Of a DNA stretch of 64,000 nt, positions 41,604-50,721 are shown piece by piece. The DNA is taken from positions 5,113,001 through 5,177,000 of the forward strand of contig NZ_CP045295.1 in assembly GCF_009363095.1 (NCBI RefSeq), written 5' to 3'. A program made the position numbers and the translations under genes. How positions within the stretch are numbered: position 1 is the first letter of the stretch; the number at the start of each line of letters is the position of its first letter. The notes under the pieces are model-generated. The model did no database searches. It was not told the DNA's origin and saw nothing but the letters and a program-made list of their open reading frames with translations. The stretch comes from Paenibacillus cellulositrophicus. Lineage in GTDB: Bacteria > Bacillota > Bacilli > Paenibacillales > Paenibacillaceae.

Positions 41604-42823
41604 TTTACGGCTCCTTTAAGCGGCTCGGCTTCCTTCACCAGCCGGACGATGTCTTCGCCGGACTGGATGGTCCGGTTGAATAGAACGAGCTGTTTGCCGA
41701 TAGCCAGCGCCGTACGCTGCGCCTTCTCCCGCAGCTTTACGTCCGCGATCGTGTCGATGTCGGCCACATGGGACAAGCCGACGATGCGCCGGATCATTTT
41801 GCAGCCGGCGAATCCGCAGGCATCCCGCAGTACTTTGGCCACGTAGGCGTCCTGGTAGCCGGGTGCTTTCGCAAGCGGGTCCCTGGCATCCTCATCCCAC
41901 AGCTTGCGGAAGCGGATTTCAAATTCGGACCATACGTCCGAAGCCATGCGCAGAAGACGCTCTTGATTGCCGAGAACCTCCGATTCTGCGGCATCCCAGC
42001 CTGGCCGGGAAGCGTAGTTCAGCAGCAGGTTGCCGATGATGGCGCCGAGGTCGAAGCCCATCGGCCCGTAGTAGGCAAACTCGGGATCGATCACTTTGGT
42101 CGATTCCGGTGTGACGAAAATGCTGCCGGTATGCAGGTCGCCGTGAACCAGCGCTTCGGTCCGGGTCAGGAAGGCTTCCCGGAGCAGGGCGACTTCCAGA
42201 TGGAGCTTGCCGTTCTCCCGCAGCTCCTTCGCCTGATCCTCCAGATAGTCCGGATAGTTGTTGTTATCGGAAAACCGGTATGGATCGTCAAAGATCAAAT
42301 CCTCGGTAATTTTGCACAGATCCGGATTGATGAATTTACGTACCTGTTCTTTCTTTTCCTGCGGGTTCAGGAACAGCTCCGAGGTATAGAACAGCGTTCT
42401 TGCCGTAAATTCGCCGATATGGCGGGCAAACAACGGATAGGCTTGTCCTTCGATCAGCCCTTTGCGCATAATCGTATGGTCGCTCAGGTCTTCCATGACG
42501 GTTATCGCCAGGTCATCGTCGTAGGAGAACACCTGCGGTGCCAGTCCGGGACACAGGCGGTACTGCACTTGAAGCGCCTCGCGTTCAATGCGTGCCCGGT
42601 CCAGGGACAACGGCCAGGATTCCCCGACCACCTTCGCATAAGGAAGGGCTTGTTTGACAATGATACTTTTATCGCTGTTCCGGTCCGTAATATGGAACAC
42701 TAAGTTCAGGTTGCCGTCCCCGATTTCTTTGCATTCCAGCTGCGCATCAGGCGTGAAATGCCCCGGAATGCCGCGGACGAGAGAAATGGCGTCTTGGACG
42801 GTGAGCGGGTGATATGTGGACAT
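41600..42823 (-). CDS. mtnK: 5-methylthioribose kinase
   Basis: Kinase of 407 residues that makes methylthioribose-1-phosphate. The frame opens at 42970, but GGAGGTGACTTCC precedes ATG 42823, giving MSTYHPLTVQDA. Choline-kinase-like fold: IVKQALPYAKVVGESWPL near the ATP site, EALVHGDLHTGSIF the catalytic loop and VIDPEFAYYGPMGFDLG the metal motif. It works with MtnA; the later salvage enzymes (mtnW, X, B, D) are not in the window. Confidence 0.94.
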   Translation of the reverse strand: MSTYHPLTVQDAISLVRGIPGHFTPDAQLECKEIGDGNLNLVFHITDRNSDKSIIVKQALPYAKVVGESWPLSLDRARIEREALQVQYRLCPGLAPQVFSYDDDLAITVMEDLSDHTIMRKGLIEGQAYPLFARHIGEFTARTLFYTSELFLNPQEKKEQVRKFINPDLCKITEDLIFDDPYRFSDNNNYPDYLEDQAKELRENGKLHLEVALLREAFLTRTEALVHGDLHTGSIFVTPESTKVIDPEFAYYGPMGFDLGAIIGNLLLNYASRPGWDAAESEVLGNQERLLRMASDVWSEFEIRFRKLWDEDARDPLAKAPGYQDAYVAKVLRDACGFAGCKMIRRIVGLSHVADIDTIADVKLREKAQRTALAIGKQLVLFNRTIQSGEDIVRLVKEAEPLKGAVK

Positions 42824-43144
42824 GGAAGTCACCTCCGTATAATAAGGAAACGCGAATAAAGCCAACTTGTTCACTTGGTTATAAAACAGTATATCGGATT
42901 GCCGACCTCTTTTGAATCTTTTTTTCAGTGAGAGCGTTTGAAAACGAAAGACCCTGCCATTTATGGGCAATTGTTTCGTGCAGCGGGTTGAAGGGTAAGA
43001 TAAGGGCAGGGAGGCACGCAGCCCAGATTACTCTCGGAAGAGCCTCCCCATACTTATACGAAAACTCCAGCCGGACCCCGAAGCTGCCGTTGTATGCGGC
43101 AATGGAGAGGGAAGGCCATATACTTAAAAAAGGAAGGGATATTC
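42824..43144. other. Divergent mtnK/dps intergenic region
   Basis: 321 bases containing promoters of both genes, none convincing by eye. Several short inverted repeats are present: GGGAGGC/GCCTCCC around 43008-43059, and TGCCG-TTGTATG-CGGCA near 43090-43106. I looked for the S-box (SAM riboswitch) core on the reverse strand and did not find it. A PerR-type box is not evident before dps. Confidence 0.3.
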
Positions 43145-43606
43145 ATGGCAAAAACGTCATCCAAATCAAAAACATCCACTTTGGAGCAAATCCTAAACCA
43201 ACAAGTTGCGAACCTGAACGTCCTGTATGTCAAAATCCATAATTACCATTGGTATGTAAAGGGTGAGCATTTCTTTACCCTCCACGTAAAATTTGAAGAG
43301 CTGTACGACGATATTACGCTGAAAATGGACGAAGTGGCTGAACGGCTGCTTACGATTAAAGGAAGCCCGGCTGCGACGATGAAGGAGTACCTGGACATCG
43401 CAACCATTCAGGAAGCTTCCGGTAATGAAGACCAGCGCAAAATGGTGCAGACCCTGATCGAGGACTTTGCCACCGTTGCCGAGGAAATGAGCGAAGGAAT
43501 CAGCCTGGCGGAGGAAGCCGGCGACCATCCAACGGCCGATATGTTTATCAAGATCAAGAGCGATCTCGAAAAGCATATGTGGATGCTCCGTTCTTACCTG
43601 GGATAA
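43145..43606 (+). CDS. dps: Dps family ferritin-like protein
   Basis: Iron-storage and DNA-protecting protein of 153 residues. ATG 43145 follows AAAGGAAGGG; the upstream frame is not used. Ferroxidase ligands at the dimer interface are visible: YHWYVKGEHFFTLHVKFEELYDD (His, Asp and Glu) near residues 33-55. The Lys/Ser-rich N-terminus (AKTSSKSKTS) could contact DNA. Dps detoxifies peroxide with Fe(II), so its position just before the main suf operon links iron storage and Fe-S biogenesis. Confidence 0.9.
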   Translation: MAKTSSKSKTSTLEQILNQQVANLNVLYVKIHNYHWYVKGEHFFTLHVKFEELYDDITLKMDEVAERLLTIKGSPAATMKEYLDIATIQEASGNEDQRKMVQTLIEDFATVAEEMSEGISLAEEAGDHPTADMFIKIKSDLEKHMWMLRSYLG

Positions 43607-43632
43607 GGGATGCTTCTTTCGCGAAAGCCCGG

Positions 43633-43662
43633 AAGTGCGCTGGCCGCCAGCGCACTTTTTGT
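43633..43662 (+). terminator. Terminator after dps
   Basis: AAGTGCGCTGG (43633-43643) and CCAGCGCACTT (43647-43657) form a perfect 11-bp stem with a CCG loop, followed by TTT. Confidence 0.9.
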
Positions 43663-44080
43663 GTCCCGGATCAACCTTTGACGGCATAACGTATAAGACC
43701 GCGTTGCCTTTTTGATTAATCAGACATGAATCGGACGTACGGGAAATTGAGAAATGGGATCCGGTCTCTGGCGGCTGTTCCCGGTCATGAATCCGAGCGT
43801 CTGCGCGGTTGTCAGGATCCTCCATGCTGCTGTTCCTTGGATGTGAAAATGCAATCCATAACATATCGCAGAATGTTCACGAAATGCCAGCCGGTGGTGA
43901 GAACGATAGCTCCGTTGCCGGATGCTGCAGAACTTCCGCGAAACCGTTCGTCATGAACAGCATCCATGGAAAAATTTGATATTGTAAGGAAACAGGCTTG
44001 GCTGCAACCGCGGCGAAGCCTGTTTCTGTAATGAAACACCAGGTTTACTCCGACGGGCGGTTGATATGATTCGCCATTTA
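43663..44080. other. Gene-poor stretch between dps and the suf operon
   Basis: No convincing gene. A 51-codon frame on the reverse strand (43812-43967, MDAVHDERFRGSSAASGNGA...) reads protein-like but has no clear ribosome-binding site or family. A hairpin AAACAGGCTT (43990-43999)/AAGCCTGTTT (44016-44025) with short T tracts on both sides could be a terminator of a lost gene. Confidence 0.25.
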
Positions 44081-44091
44081 TTATAAAATTG

Positions 44092-44147
44092 TGATAATCA
44101 TTGAGAATCAATTTAGACTCATTACAAATTGATAATAATGATTGATT
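44092..44147 (+). promoter_or_regulatory. Putative iron-responsive promoter of the main suf operon
   Basis: TGATAATCATTGAGAATCA (44092-44110) and TTGATAATAATGATTGATT (44129-44147) resemble Fur boxes but match only half-sites, unlike the perfect boxes before the accessory operon. A possible promoter is TTGAGA (44101-44106), 16 bases, TACAAA (44123-44128). About 95 bases of leader precede sufC. Confidence 0.4.
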
Positions 44148-44222
44148 GAAATCGGGGAGCGCGTCCCTGTTGAAATAGACTTTCTGATTTCGGCAAAACA
44201 TTTAACGGAGGGAAAAACGAAT

Positions 44223-45005
44223 ATGGCTACTAATTTCACCATTGAAGGACTTAAAGCGACAATCGAGGGCAAGGAAATCCTGAAAGGCATCAACCTGGAA
44301 ATGAAGGGCGGAGAAATCCACGCCATCATGGGACCTAACGGTACCGGTAAAAGTACACTTGCTTCCGCTTTGATGGGACATCCTAAATACGAAGTAACGG
44401 ACGGCAGCGTAACCCTGAACGGCGAAGACGTTCTGGAAATGGGCGTTGACGAGCGTGCGCGGGCCGGCCTGTTCCTGGCTATGCAGTACCCGAGCGAAAT
44501 TACGGGCGTGACCAATTCCGACTTCCTTCGCAGTGCCATCAATGCACGCCGTGAAGAGGGCAATGAAATTTCGCTGATTCGTTTCATCCGTCAAATGGAA
44601 GCGAAGATGAAAGAACTCGATATGAACCCTGAGTTTGCCCATCGTTATTTGAACGAAGGCTTCTCCGGCGGTGAGAAGAAGCGGAACGAAATTTTGCAAA
44701 TGATGATGATCGAACCAAGCATCGTCATCCTGGACGAAATCGACTCCGGTCTGGATATCGACGCTTTGAAAATTGTTGCCAGCGGTGTAAACGCGATGCG
44801 CAGCGACGACCGCGGTTTCTTGATTATTACCCACTATCAGCGCCTGCTTAACTATGTGAAGCCTGATTTTGTACATGTTATGATGCAGGGCCGCATCGTG
44901 AAATCCGGTGGTCCTGAACTGGCGGAGCGCCTGGAAGCGGAAGGTTACGATTGGGTGAAGGAAGAGCTCGGCATCGAAGACGAAACTGTAGGTCAAGAAG
45001 CGTAA
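44223..45005 (+). CDS. sufC: SufC, Fe-S assembly ATPase (main operon)
   Basis: ATPase of 260 residues of the SufBC2D scaffold. ATG 44223 follows ACGGAGGG; the frame opens earlier but without a site. Walker A GPNGTGKS lies near 37-44, the signature FSGGEKKR and Walker B IVILDEIDSGLD follow. First gene of sufCDSUB in the order known from Bacillus. It ends in GIEDETVGQEA, shorter than the accessory copy. The main operon is the only Fe-S pathway with a desulfurase in the window and is essential in B. subtilis. Confidence 0.95.
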   Translation: MATNFTIEGLKATIEGKEILKGINLEMKGGEIHAIMGPNGTGKSTLASALMGHPKYEVTDGSVTLNGEDVLEMGVDERARAGLFLAMQYPSEITGVTNSDFLRSAINARREEGNEISLIRFIRQMEAKMKELDMNPEFAHRYLNEGFSGGEKKRNEILQMMMIEPSIVILDEIDSGLDIDALKIVASGVNAMRSDDRGFLIITHYQRLLNYVKPDFVHVMMQGRIVKSGGPELAERLEAEGYDWVKEELGIEDETVGQEA

Positions 45006-45030
45006 AGATAACGGAAGGAGGAGAACGAAG

Positions 45031-46335
45031 ATGACAACACAAACCATTCTTCCGGTTAACGCTGAAGGCCTGAGCGCGCTGTCGAAGGGCAGCAACGAGC
45101 CGGCCTGGCTCACGGAAAATCGTCTGAAAGCATTGGAACTCGCGGCAACCCTCGAGCTGCCGAAACTCGAAAAAACGAGAATCGAACGCTGGGACATTCA
45201 AAACTACGGAAGCTTCAAATCGGTAAGCCCGATTGCATCCCTGGCTGAAGCTCCTGAATCGATTCAGGAACTGATCAAGGACCAGGAAGCGGGCAACCTG
45301 ATTATCCAGCGCAATTCCGGAACCGTGTATACGAAGCTGTCCCCTGAGCTTGCTGCTCAAGGCGTCATTTTCACCGATCTGGCGACGGCGGTGAAGGAGC
45401 ACGAGGATCTCGTTAAGGCTCACCTTCATACGGCTGTTACAGCGGATGAGAGCTCCGTAGCCGCACTGCATGCCGCATTGTGGAACGGCGGGGTGTTCCT
45501 GTATGTTCCAAAAAATGTGGAGGTATCCGTACCGCTGCAGGCCGTTCTGCTGACAGATGACGAGGAAGCTACTTTTGCTCCTCATATTCTGGTCATTGCC
45601 GATTCGAACAGTTCTGTAACCTATGTAGATAACTATGTATCCGGAACATCCGGTAAACCGGTCACTCATAACGGCGCCGTTGAGGTATTCGCCAAATCGG
45701 GAGCGAAAGTCCGGTTTGCGACCATTCATCAAATGGGCACGAACGTGACGGACATCAGCTACCGCCGTGCCGTGATCGAGAACGACGCGTCCATGGAATG
45801 GATCGTCGGCGAAATGAACAGCGGCGATACCGCCAGCGATACTTACTCGATTCTGAAAGGAAACGGATCGACGTCCGATTCCAAGATCATCGCCGTCGGC
45901 TCCGGTTCTCAGAAGCTGAACTACACGACTCGTGCGAACCACTTCGGCAAGAGTTCCGAGAGCCAAATGATTACCCGTGCGGTCATGCGTGAAGAAGCAC
46001 AGGCCATCATCAACGGCATCACCAAGATCGAGAAGGGCGCGACCAAATCCGACGGACAGCAGACGGAGAAAGTGCTGATGCTGAGTCCGAAAGCACGCGG
46101 TGACGCCAACCCGATCCTGCTGATCGACGAGGACGACGTTAAGGCAGGTCATGCAGCATCCGTCGGCCAGGTCAACCCTGAACAAATTTACTACCTGATG
46201 TCCCGCGGGATTTCCCGCGAAGTTGCCGAATCCCTGATCATTTATGGATTCCTGGCACCGGTCGTATCTCAGATTCCGCTTGAAGGCCTGCGCACGCAGC
46301 TTCAATCGGTCATCGAAGGGAAGTTGGGACAATGA
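45031..46335 (+). CDS. sufD: SufD, Fe-S scaffold subunit (main operon)
   Basis: Scaffold subunit of 434 residues, partner of SufB and SufC. The N-terminal helical domain (LENRLKALELAATLELPKLE-like region) is followed by the beta-helix core with TEKVLMLSPKARGDANPILL and GHAASVGQVNPEQIYYLMSRG. ATG 45031 follows GGAAGGAGGAG. Its stop overlaps the sufS start by four bases. Confidence 0.95.
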   Translation: MTTQTILPVNAEGLSALSKGSNEPAWLTENRLKALELAATLELPKLEKTRIERWDIQNYGSFKSVSPIASLAEAPESIQELIKDQEAGNLIIQRNSGTVYTKLSPELAAQGVIFTDLATAVKEHEDLVKAHLHTAVTADESSVAALHAALWNGGVFLYVPKNVEVSVPLQAVLLTDDEEATFAPHILVIADSNSSVTYVDNYVSGTSGKPVTHNGAVEVFAKSGAKVRFATIHQMGTNVTDISYRRAVIENDASMEWIVGEMNSGDTASDTYSILKGNGSTSDSKIIAVGSGSQKLNYTTRANHFGKSSESQMITRAVMREEAQAIINGITKIEKGATKSDGQQTEKVLMLSPKARGDANPILLIDEDDVKAGHAASVGQVNPEQIYYLMSRGISREVAESLIIYGFLAPVVSQIPLEGLRTQLQSVIEGKLGQ

Positions 46336-47543
46336 ACCGCGACATTCTCGAGCAGTTTCCCATCCTGAATCAGGAAATAAACGGCCACCCGTTGGTATAT
46401 CTTGATAATGCGGCGACTTCCCAGAAACCGCTCGCTGTGATCGAGGCTGTCAAACGCTATTACGAGCATGACAACGCCAACGTGCACCGCGGGGTGCATA
46501 CGCTTGGAAGCCGTGCAACGGATGCTTATGAAGGCGCGCGCGAGAAGGTAGCTAAGTTCATTAATGCGAAGAGCACGAAGGAAATTATTTTTACGCGGGG
46601 AACGACGACAGCCCTGAACCTGGTGGCTTCCTCGTTCGGGCGCTCGATTTGCCAGGAAGGCGATGAAATCGTCCTGACCCCGTTGGAACACCACAGTAAT
46701 CTAATTCCTTGGCAGCAGGTGGCAAAAGCCACCGGCGCCACTTTGAAATATGTTAAACTACAAGAAGACGGTTCAGTCACTTTGGCCGAAGTCGAGAAAG
46801 TCGTCACCGAGAAAACCAAGATCATCGCGATGGGCTATGTGTCCAACGTCATGGGCGTGGTTAACCCGGTGAAGGAAGTTGCCGAGCTGGCGCACCGCCA
46901 CGGCGCGTATATGGTCGTGGACGGCGCCCAGAGCACGCCTCACATGAAGATCGATGTTCAGAATCTGGATTGCGACTTCTACGCATTCTCCGGCCACAAG
47001 ATGTGCGGTCCTACCGGCATCGGTGTACTGTACGGCAAAAAGGCGCTGCTCGAATCCATGGAACCGGTGGAATTCGGCGGTGAAATGATTGACGATGTCG
47101 GACTATACGATTCTTCCTGGAAGGAGCTGCCCTGGAAGTTTGAAGGGGGCACCCCGATTATCGCCGGAGCGGTTGGGCTTGCTGCAGCCATCGATTTTCT
47201 CGAGGAAATCGGCATGGATCAAATCGAGGAGCATGAGCAGAAGCTCGCGAAGTATGCGATCGAGCGGTTATCGGAAATTGAAGGCCTGAAGCTTTATGGT
47301 CCGCGTGTGCGTAAAGTGGGCTTGGTCACCTTCAATTTGGGAGATGTGCATCCGCATGATGTGGCTACGGTTCTGGATGCCAGCGGGGTTGCGATCCGCG
47401 CAGGCCATCACTGCTGCCAGCCGCTCATGCGTTGGCTTGAGGCCAGTGCCACCGCCCGTGCAAGCTTTTATCTATACAATACCGAACAAGATGTAGATCG
47501 TCTGATCAGCGCCTTAATCCAGACAAAGGAGTATTTTGGATGA
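46332..47543 (+). CDS. sufS: Cysteine desulfurase SufS
   Basis: PLP-dependent group II desulfurase of 403 residues that takes sulfur from cysteine as a persulfide. PLP Lys223 is in SGHKMCGPTGIG; the catalytic Cys361 is in RAGHHCCQPLM, on the short loop typical of SufS, which needs SufU for efficient turnover. It is coupled to sufD before and sufU after by four-base overlaps. It is the only desulfurase found here and is the likely sulfur source for both SUF scaffolds. Confidence 0.96.
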   Translation: MNRDILEQFPILNQEINGHPLVYLDNAATSQKPLAVIEAVKRYYEHDNANVHRGVHTLGSRATDAYEGAREKVAKFINAKSTKEIIFTRGTTTALNLVASSFGRSICQEGDEIVLTPLEHHSNLIPWQQVAKATGATLKYVKLQEDGSVTLAEVEKVVTEKTKIIAMGYVSNVMGVVNPVKEVAELAHRHGAYMVVDGAQSTPHMKIDVQNLDCDFYAFSGHKMCGPTGIGVLYGKKALLESMEPVEFGGEMIDDVGLYDSSWKELPWKFEGGTPIIAGAVGLAAAIDFLEEIGMDQIEEHEQKLAKYAIERLSEIEGLKLYGPRVRKVGLVTFNLGDVHPHDVATVLDASGVAIRAGHHCCQPLMRWLEASATARASFYLYNTEQDVDRLISALIQTKEYFG

Positions 47544-47974
47544 TGGAACTTGACGACTTGTACCGGCGTGTCATAATGGATCATTATAAAAACCCCCGCA
47601 ATCGGGGCAAATTTGAAAATGAAGCCGTGACGGTGGATCTGAACAACCCGACCTGCGGCGACAAAATTTCGCTTCAGCTTATTGTCGATAATGGCATGGT
47701 CAAAGATGCCAGATACACAGGAGAGGGCTGCTCCATCAGCATGTCCTCTGCCTCGATGATGACCGAAGCGGTCAAAGGCAAGACGCTCGAGGAAGCGAAG
47801 GAAATGGCTTCACGCTTTTCTTCGCTGATGCAGGGTGAGGACGTTCATTTTGACGATTACGAAGATATCGAAGCCCTGTCCGGAGTTAACAAGTTCCCGG
47901 CCCGCATTAAATGCGCAACGCTCGCTTGGAATGCACTGCGGAAAGGTATTGACGAGGAACGCATTAACCACTAA
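47540..47974 (+). CDS. sufU: SufU, zinc-dependent sulfurtransferase
   Basis: Sulfur carrier of 144 residues. The zinc ligands Cys39, Asp41, Cys64 and Cys125 are present (PTCGDKI, GEGCSIS, RIKCATL). SufU accepts the persulfide from SufS Cys361 by ligand exchange and passes it to SufB. ATG 47540 overlaps the sufS stop. The insertion between helices that distinguishes SufU from IscU is present around residues 85-105. Confidence 0.95.
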   Translation: MMELDDLYRRVIMDHYKNPRNRGKFENEAVTVDLNNPTCGDKISLQLIVDNGMVKDARYTGEGCSISMSSASMMTEAVKGKTLEEAKEMASRFSSLMQGEDVHFDDYEDIEALSGVNKFPARIKCATLAWNALRKGIDEERINH

Positions 47975-47995
47975 CGATAGGGAGGCTGAATACTC

Positions 47996-49393
47996 ATGGC
48001 CAAAAAAGCGCCTGAAATAGAAGAGTATAAATACGGATTCCGCGACGAACATAAAGCGGTATTCCAAACCGGTAAAGGACTTACCCGTGAGATTGTTACC
48101 GAAATTTCCAAAATCAAAAACGAGCCGGAATGGATGCTTGAATTCCGTCTGAAATCATTGGAGCAGTTCGAGAAAATGCCAATGCCTCGCTGGGGCGGCG
48201 ACCTGGATGAACTGGACTTCAACGATATCCAGTACTACGTAAGACCTTCCGAGAAGCAAGGAAAGACGTGGGAAGAAGTACCGGCTGAGATCAAAGAAAC
48301 CTTTGACAAGCTGGGTATTCCGGAAGCCGAGCAGAAATTCCTGGCCGGTGTATCCGCCCAGTATGAATCCGAAGTTGTGTATCACAACATGCAGAAAGAC
48401 CTGGAAGACCAAGGGGTTATCTTCATGGATACCGACACGGCGCTGAAAGAGCATCCTGAAATTTTCAGAGAGCACTTTGCGACTGTCGTTCCTCCTACCG
48501 ATAACAAATTTGCTGCACTGAACAGTGCGGTATGGTCCGGCGGAAGCTTCATTTACGTTCCAAAAGGCGTTAAATGTGAAATCCCGCTGCAGGCTTACTT
48601 CCGGATCAATTCCGAGAACATGGGCCAATTCGAACGTACGCTGATCATTGCGGACGAAGACAGCTTCGTGCATTATGTCGAAGGCTGTACCGCACCAATC
48701 TACAGCACGAACTCGCTGCACAGTGCGGTTGTTGAGATCATCTGTAAGAAAAACGCACGCGTGCGTTACACGACGATCCAAAACTGGGCGCCGAACATCT
48801 ACAACCTCGTTACCAAACGGGCGGTAGCTGAAGAGAACGCCACGATGGAATGGGTAGACGGCAACATCGGCTCCAAGCTGACGATGAAATATCCGGCAGT
48901 GCTGCTGAAAGGACGCGGCGCGAAAGGCATGGTGCTGTCCATTGCGGTTGCAGGCAAAGGCCAGCATCAGGATGCAGGCGCCAAGATGATCCACTTGGCT
49001 CCGGATACGACGTCCACGATCGTATCGAAGTCGATCAGTAAGCACGGCGGCAAGGTCACCTACCGTGGTCTCGCTTCCTTCGGCCGCAACGCGGAAGGCG
49101 CGAAAGCCAACATCAAGTGCGATACGCTGATCCTGGATAACGAGTCCACTTCGGATACGATTCCGTACAACGAGATCAAGAACGACAACATCGTTCTGGA
49201 GCACGAAGCGACGGTATCCAAGGTATCGGAAGATCAGCTCTTCTACTTGATGAGCCGCGGACTCACTGAAGCCGAGGCGACGCAAATGATCGTTATGGGC
49301 TTCATCGAGCCGTTCACGAAGGAGCTCCCAATGGAATATGCGGTCGAAATGAACCGCCTGATCAAATTCGAGATGGAAGGCTCCATCGGTTAA
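47996..49393 (+). CDS. sufB: SufB, Fe-S scaffold subunit (main operon)
   Basis: Core scaffold of 465 residues with cluster-site Cys375 in ANIKCDTLIL. ATG 47996 follows GATAGGGAGG. It is nearly colinear and very similar to the accessory SufB at 9826, with the differences scattered and mostly conservative. It is the last gene of the operon and is followed by a terminator. Confidence 0.96.
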   Translation: MAKKAPEIEEYKYGFRDEHKAVFQTGKGLTREIVTEISKIKNEPEWMLEFRLKSLEQFEKMPMPRWGGDLDELDFNDIQYYVRPSEKQGKTWEEVPAEIKETFDKLGIPEAEQKFLAGVSAQYESEVVYHNMQKDLEDQGVIFMDTDTALKEHPEIFREHFATVVPPTDNKFAALNSAVWSGGSFIYVPKGVKCEIPLQAYFRINSENMGQFERTLIIADEDSFVHYVEGCTAPIYSTNSLHSAVVEIICKKNARVRYTTIQNWAPNIYNLVTKRAVAEENATMEWVDGNIGSKLTMKYPAVLLKGRGAKGMVLSIAVAGKGQHQDAGAKMIHLAPDTTSTIVSKSISKHGGKVTYRGLASFGRNAEGAKANIKCDTLILDNESTSDTIPYNEIKNDNIVLEHEATVSKVSEDQLFYLMSRGLTEAEATQMIVMGFIEPFTKELPMEYAVEMNRLIKFEMEGSIG

Positions 49394-49407
49394 TAGTAAG
49401 CATACAA

Positions 49408-49455
49408 AGCGTGTTCCGCGCAGCCGTTACGGCGGCTTCGCGGGGCGCGCTTTTT
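49408..49455 (+). terminator. Terminator of the main suf operon
   Basis: AGCGTGTTCCGCGCAGCCG (49408-49426) pairs imperfectly with CGGCTTCGCGGGGCGCGCT (49433-49451) and is followed by TTTTT. Confidence 0.8.
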
Positions 49456-49540
49456 AGATATAAGGAGAAAGGTATAAGCTTCTGAGACGTCTATCTTCTA
49501 TGAAAGTACGTCGATAGACGGTTTTTTCTGGCCACATTCA

Positions 49541-49570
49541 AAAAGAAGCCCTCAACCGAGGGCTTCTTTT
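49541..49570. terminator. Bidirectional terminator between sufB and HD-GYP gene
   Basis: AAAAGAAGCCCTC (49541-49553) and GAGGGCTTCTTTT (49558-49570) form a perfect 13-bp stem with an AACC loop. It lies 13 bases beyond the stop of the reverse-strand HD-GYP gene and serves mainly that gene. Confidence 0.9.
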
Positions 49571-49582
49571 GCATTGAACGGG

Positions 49583-50632
49583 TTACATATAAATTTGATC
49601 GATGGCAATATTCCGGTCAGAGGACAGATCGATGAACCGGTCCTCGGTCTTCACAAGCGGACGGAAGAAATCCGCCGGATTGGTCATGATAATGGTGCCG
49701 GTTTCCCCGGAAGTCAGGGTGACCCGTTTGCCGATAAAGTTCGGGAGCATATGGCTGATAAACGCCTGAGTTGCCCGGGGGCTCAGCTTACCGAAGCTGA
49801 GGCTGTACAGTTCGCGGAGCACGGTCAGCAGTTCCTGCTTCGTCTGATACACACGGTTCGTTGTCATCGCGCTAAACACGTCGGCCACCGCGGTAATCCG
49901 CGAAAAAGGATGGACTTCAAGCTCGCCGCACTGGTGGGGATAGCCGCTCCCGTCGTCACGTTCATGATGCTGCAGCGCGACCAGCGCGGGAATTTCATCG
50001 TTGGTGGAGCTTCGGATGATATCGTAACCGTAGACGGTATGACGCTTCATTTCTTCGAATTCTTCCGGCGTAAGCTTGCCGGGTTTGTACAACAGCTCGG
50101 CGGGGACGAGGCATTTGCCGATGTCATGCAAAAAACCCGCTTTTCCGGCTGCGAAGGCCTCCTCGGGAGCATACCCGAGCCAGGTAGATATGTAGTAGGA
50201 AAGAATGCCGACCTGAACGGAATGTTGGTATGTATATTCGTCTTCCGGATTGATGGACAAGAGGAGGGAGACCACGTCGGTATGGGTGCTGAGCCGGTCC
50301 ACCAGCGGCTCCATAATGTCATTGACGACGGTCGTGTTGATCCGGCCTGTCGAAAGGGCTTCCAGATACAGCGACTCAAACCCTTCCACCGCTTGTCCAA
50401 CCTGTTCTTCCACCTTGGATGCAGGTTGACCGGAAAGGAACGGTGATGAAGCGGTCGGCTCAACCGGCCGGGAGGGGTCAACCTCCACATAAGCGATGCC
50501 ATGTTGAATCAGCTTGCTGATCTCTTCAAGCTTCAGTTCCTTCCCTTTGTGGAGCACATGAAGCCCGATATCGTTAAACGTATCGGCTTGAAGCCGATCA
50601 CCGGGCCGTAATTCCGTGACATGAACTCTCAA
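49583..50632 (-). CDS. HD-GYP domain protein (putative c-di-GMP phosphodiesterase)
   Basis: Protein of 349 residues. Residues 1-70 form an N-terminal region with repeated beta strands, and the HD-GYP domain covers about 125-300: HSVQVGILSYY, FLHDIGKCLVP and HHERDDGSGYP hold the metal ligands and the GYP motif. All are intact, so the enzyme could hydrolyse cyclic di-GMP. TTG 50632 (reverse) follows GAGGTGA. No receiver or membrane segment. A second HD-GYP gene lies at 53998. Confidence 0.88.
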   Translation of the reverse strand: MRVHVTELRPGDRLQADTFNDIGLHVLHKGKELKLEEISKLIQHGIAYVEVDPSRPVEPTASSPFLSGQPASKVEEQVGQAVEGFESLYLEALSTGRINTTVVNDIMEPLVDRLSTHTDVVSLLLSINPEDEYTYQHSVQVGILSYYISTWLGYAPEEAFAAGKAGFLHDIGKCLVPAELLYKPGKLTPEEFEEMKRHTVYGYDIIRSSTNDEIPALVALQHHERDDGSGYPHQCGELEVHPFSRITAVADVFSAMTTNRVYQTKQELLTVLRELYSLSFGKLSPRATQAFISHMLPNFIGKRVTLTSGETGTIIMTNPADFFRPLVKTEDRFIDLSSDRNIAIDQIYM

Positions 50633-50721
50633 AACTGATCGTCACCTCATTGTTCAGATTGGAACCTATTGTTTTGAAATCTATATTAGCAAGAAAAATA
50701 TGGATTATCAACGAACTCTTC

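Noticed and set aside
42824..43144. SAM (S-box) or methionine T-box riboswitch before mtnKA
   Set aside because: mtn genes are often under S-box control, but the conserved core was not found on the reverse strand. Only unrelated short inverted repeats are present.
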